Source: Acanthococcus lagerstroemiae
Taxonomy: Eukaryota; Arthropoda; Insecta; Hemiptera; Eriococcidae
Length of the DNA stretch: 64,000 nucleotides
Assembly (NCBI GenBank): GCA_031841125.1
Contig: CM063114.1
Location: forward strand, 46,955,574 to 47,019,573
Direction: 5' to 3'
Positions 60,241-64,000 of the stretch are shown piece after piece (within the stretch, counting starts at the first letter, position 1; every line of letters begins with the position of its first letter). The translations under genes and the position numbers were made by a program. The notes under the pieces were generated by a model. It was given only the letters and a program-made list of their open reading frames with translations, was not told the origin of the DNA and did no database searches.

Positions 60241-62116
60241 AATGGCTGTAAGCATTGATGGAAGCGGTAATTTTGTCCTCTCACCCACGAGTGGATCCGT
60301 ACTGAGGTTGCCGGTCACGGCCACTGTGCCGTCGGCTTTCACGCGTGGATACCGTCGCGCTCCATCGACTAATTATTAATAATTTTTCTTATAATCTGCG
60401 AAGTTGCGATTCTGTGCAGCTCTGCCACAAGTGCGCCGCTCCGGCCAGAATCCAGCGGCGACCCCGCATTTCCACGGCTAATAATTTTTCAATTCGTGAT
60501 TTACGTCGTGTTCACGTGTTCCCGTTAGGCGACTGCGAAATATGTAGACGCCGTGCCCGGGTGCACCCCACCGAGTCCGAATTACAATAACTCTTCGAAT
60601 CGGACAATCCGAAAATCGTTTCGTAATTCGTGAAATTACGACAAAAAAAAAAAAAGAAGAGAGGAGAGAGAAAATAAATATCCGCGCCAGAGTAATAGCC
60701 ACTGCGCCGAGTATGCTGGCTGCACGTTGTCCGACAATTATAATCGGATGTAAAGAAAATCACTCACGCGTGAAAGCTCCTTAAAAGCCCCCTCTAAAAT
60801 GTACGGCGCACAATGGGCAACCTCTTTAACAATCTGGAAATACAAATGCGATTTATCACTTCATCGGAATGTAAAAATAATTCCGTCGTCAGTTTTTAAC
60901 GTCGATCTCTCGGTTTTTGTATGGGATGGGATAGGACTTGAGGTCTCAAGACACCCCTACCGAATGGGGCGCAGACGAGAGCGCAGAGTGATGAGCTATC
61001 TAACATGAAAAATATTTATCAAATTTGTTAACTTATGCGAAAAAACTACTTGTTCGGAAGAAATGGTTTTTGTAAACGGATTGCGTTACGAGGGTGAATT
61101 TTTGGTTGTTTTTTTCTCGGAGAAAAAAAAAAAGTAGAGACGCACTCGAGATGGCGATGATACAACTCGTGTGAATGTGAAATGGATTACATTGTTAAGC
61201 TGGTAAAAAATCATCTTGTTCGTACAAATATTTTCACTCGTCCGCCTTCCGCCTCCTCTCCGTCTCATTAATGGAGCGCGCAGCGAACATTTTTGGAAAT
61301 GCTCTCCGAACACTCGAGACCGAAATGAAATGAAAAAGCTGATAGCGATCATTCAGCCTTTTTGAAATGATCGAGAAGGTTTCATTTAAGAGAGTTATAG
61401 CGCTGTCAGAAGTTTTAAATATCTTCAAATTAACCGGACGACTTCCTGTTTTAGCGCGGCGGCGCGTGGATATTCAGCAAATAAATAAAAAATCTTCAGG
61501 AAAAGGATTATAGTAGCTTTTTAATTTTCAATTTTACGAACGTTTTCGGCTGGAAAATTTTGCGCGGACTAAATTACACCGTCTTTCTGTTTCAACTATG
61601 TCGGTGTATAAAGGCTGAGGGGCGCGCGCGCCAGTGTGTGTGTGAGAGAGAAAAGAAAAAATGAAATAACTAAAAGAAGGCGAAGAAATAAAATAAGACT
61701 TTTCAGCGGAATTTAATTTATTTTTCAAAAGAAGATGTACTGAGTACGGTCGAAAGAACAGTATCGTCGGCGTTAAGTGACAGAAATATATTGGCTGCAA
61801 CATATTTTAAGGTAAACAGGAAATATCTCGCTAGGTGGGCAAAATAAACTAAGCGTAACGAATAAAATTGGTAGCTACAAATTACACTGATTACTTTTGC
61901 AGTTCTTTTTTACCGTATCCGAAGTTTAAGAAAAGTTTTCTTTGAAGTAACGGCGGTCCTCTTCTCTGTCGCAGAGATACACTTCTCGGCGAATTTTATC
62001 TGCGGCTCAGCTTAAGCTCGTCAACTTCGTTCCTTTTTTTCGCACGCTGACCCGATTTTTATTCAACTTGTCAGTCTGCAGCGCTACGTATAGTGATGTT
62101 GTACAAAATTGCCGTA
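60241..62116. other. Non-coding interval
   Basis: No gene was recognised. A short (GT)n/(GA)n stretch is at about 61633-61655 and an A run at about 60640-60655. Nothing else can be supported. Confidence 0.45.
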
Positions 62117-62188
62117 GATTTCCTCCCGGGAGGAAATCATAAGAAGGAATCTATTGGTTTAGTTTATCTCTCCTTCCCAATAGATTCC
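62117..62188. repeat. Perfect 22-base palindrome followed by a 12-base stem-loop
   Basis: A perfect palindrome centred on CCCGGG occupies 62117-62138. It is followed by GGAATCTATTGG (62146-62157) and its exact reverse complement (62177-62188) around a 19-base loop. It lies about 60 bases upstream of LINE endonuclease homology. The function is unknown. Confidence 0.75.
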
Positions 62189-62244
62189 CGCTGATTATAT
62201 TTTCCTTAGTCGACTAGTAGGTTGCGTCCCATATTTTCTATTAT

Positions 62245-62572
62245 TATGGTTGTACTGCAGGACACCGTGGAGTTGGGTTTTATATCGAACAAACATTAGT
62301 CAACAATCGTGGAAGTCAGAAGCATTTCTGAGCGTATTGCAGTGCTTAAACTCAAACTAGGCAAATTCACAAGTATGATCGTAATCCAATGTTATGCCCC
62401 AACTCTTGAATCACCAGCAAAAGAGTGTAAGGAGTTCTACACTCTATTAAAAGAAACATATAACAAACAAAGAGAACAATATACGTTAGTTATGGGGGAT
62501 TTCAACGCTAAAATAGGGAAAAATTGGGGAGGTAGGATAAGCGTACGTAACTTCAATACAGGGGATCGATGA
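62245..62572 (+). pseudogene. LINE apurinic-type endonuclease fragment
   Basis: The LINE endonuclease nicks target DNA. EVRSISERIAVLKLKLGKFT, VIQCYAPTLE and the catalytic-type VMGDFNAKIG are visible at 62309-62540. An upstream GHRGVGFYI part (about 62260-62285) lies in another frame, so the copy is broken. Homology stops at about 62560, after which unrelated sequence leads into a minus-strand LINE. Confidence 0.85.
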
Positions 62573-62734
62573 TACAAAGACGAACGGCGATGCACGCATG
62601 CCAAATTGGCCCCGGGATGCCGCACCTCTATCCCAGAAACGCCCCGAATTGGCCTGCGTCAGAATAGGGGGGGATCGCATTGAGGTAGCTCCGGTGACCC
62701 CCATTTCTCCTGTCGCCTCTTCATGGCGGCAAAT

Positions 62735-64000
62735 CTACGGCGTCTTATTCTTCATCTTCGCTGTCGAGTTGCGCCGGGTAGTCTTCCTATCGTCGTCGTC
62801 GTTGTTGTTGTTGTCGTCGATGTCGGTGGGATGGCGAGTGCCGGCATAGGGTGCTGTGTCCACTGCCTTTGTCTCTGCCACTCCAGCTCCATCTTGCGGC
62901 CCAACGTCTGCCTGATCCCACCCCGCTCTGCTCTTCAGCATGGTCGGGACCAGGTTCACCGGTGTAAGCGGCTCAACGTCCACCTTTTGAAAGGTGGCCA
63001 CCACTTGTCGAATGCCGGACACTCGAACAGGGTGTGCCAGGCATCATCATCTTGCCCTCCGGCAGTGCAGTAGGAGCACCGCTGGTTTCGTGTTATGCCC
63101 ATCCGGTGCAGGTACTTGTTGAACACTCCATGGCCGCTCATCACCTGCTTGAGGTAGAAGTCCAGCTAGCCATGGCGTCTTCTCAACTACACGTTGAGGT
63201 CGCGTACTAGTAGTCGGGTCCACTCTCTTGGTACTGCCGGAGAGCCGCTCTTCCCACATGCGAAGCAAGGATTGTCTATTATCCCGCTTAACCAGTAGCG
63301 TCGCTCTGCTCTTCAGTGGCACGGAGCTTTTGGATCGCTGACTGTGCCAGCCTCTTCAGCTTCCCGGCGGCATCAATCGTCGATATTCCAGCTCAGAATC
63401 CATACTGGTTGACGCTTAAGACGCGCCTCCCCCGGAAGTGTTTCTCCAGCCTGTTTGCGATTATCTTCTCAAAGATCTTGCCAACTGTGTCCAGCAAACA
63501 TAACGGCCGGTATGACGCTAGTCCGCCTACTGGTTTCCCTGGCTTCGGCAACAGCACCAGGTGAGCTATCTTCCATCTGGCAGGGAATACTACTCCGCTT
63601 AATGCTGACTGAAAACTGCAGCCAGTATTCCCGGGTTGGTCTAATGGATGATGTACCACACACTATTTGGTATCGCTTCTGGTCCCGGTGCCTTCTCCGC
63701 TTTCATATGTATTCGGTTTCCTGCCGCGTCGATTTCCGCTGCCATCAATAGTGGTACATCGTCCACTTTTAGAGGTGTGTCCATCGGTGCTGAGCGTTGT
63801 AGAAATAGATGGTCCACTATCTGCTCCACAGTGCCCGACTCCATACGCTCGGTTATGGGAGGGCTCCCGACCTTCTTCATCACTATTCAGAAGGATTTTT
63901 CAAAGGGGTCACCTCCACCAGGCTGCACAGCTCTCTTCAGCATCTCAGCTTGTTGTGGTCTGATTGCAGTCTTCAGGTTTTTCTGAGCGCGCTGGTATTC
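62735..64000 (-). pseudogene. R1/Jockey-type LINE, RT and C-terminal zinc-binding region, cut by the window end
   Basis: Reading from 64000 down: KAEKAPGPEAIPN (about 63665-63705), then after a frame change near 63650, FPARWKIAHLVLLPKPGKP and LASYRPLCLLDTVGKIFEKI (RT blocks, 63430-63590). Then SVNQYGF is followed by a TGA at 63390-63392 in place of the usual Arg codon, and ISTIDAAGKLKRLAQ. The catalytic palm block is missing. The C-terminal domain at 62956-63144 has GHGVFNKYLHRMGI and a zinc-binding CSYC...H....C pattern. At about 62790-62820 a (GTT/GTC)n microsatellite gives poly-Thr/Asn. It is inactive. The N-terminal part lies beyond the window. Confidence 0.85.

Overview
The window looks like non-coding, transposon-rich nuclear DNA of a metazoan, most likely an insect. 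It has decayed LINE, Ty3/gypsy-type LTR and pogo/Tigger-type DNA transposon fragments, AT-rich spacers, short intron-like punctuation, and no operon-like packing. No intact host protein-coding gene could be recognised. Every ORF with recognisable homology belongs to a mobile element and carries a frameshift, stop or truncation. The species cannot be fixed from the sequence alone.

The dominant structure is a giant, nearly perfect palindrome from 6723 to 42804. The left arm (6723-24707) and right arm (24720-42804) are each about 18 kb and are separated by only 12 bases (24708-24719). The arms are roughly 98-99% alike by eye where sampled, with scattered substitutions and indels, so one is not a literal copy of the other. 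Going outward from the centre, each arm holds: (1) a terminal block of about 0.4 kb; (2) a tandem array of about 300-base units with a recurring GTAAGT/GTGAGT-like site; (3) a 5-kb tandem array of more than 20 units of roughly 200 bases, punctuated by splice-site-like TTTTTACAG and GGTGAGAG motifs; (4) a 28-base minisatellite that is open in three frames; (5) a second minisatellite; (6) an 86-base triplicate repeat; (7) diverged duplicate blocks of the same material. The outer left edge of the palindrome coincides with the truncated end of a 524-base repeat that also lies inside the arm, with 5 bases of microhomology. The palindrome is either a real inverted duplication or a head-to-head joining of two haplotypes during assembly.

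Left flank (1-6722): the 3' end of a decayed Mdg1/412-like LTR retrotransposon (integrase, polypurine tract, LTR), dispersed repeat fragments, and a 1.5-kb nested foldback element at 4157-5664 whose two outer arms each have their own terminal inverted repeats and carry a tRNA-like sequence in opposite orientation.

Right flank (42805-64000): a short direct repeat pair; a domain of degenerate AAGACT-type repeats interrupted by a second 2-kb foldback element; a LINE reverse transcriptase remnant; a frameshifted pogo/Tigger-like transposase with a recognisable 3' terminal inverted repeat; a non-autonomous element with a perfect 8-base target-site duplication; a TIR-bounded region containing another LINE; two oppositely oriented LINE pieces fused at 59947; a LINE endonuclease fragment; and an R1/Jockey-type LINE on the minus strand running off the window end. 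The recurring theme is inverted symmetry at several scales.
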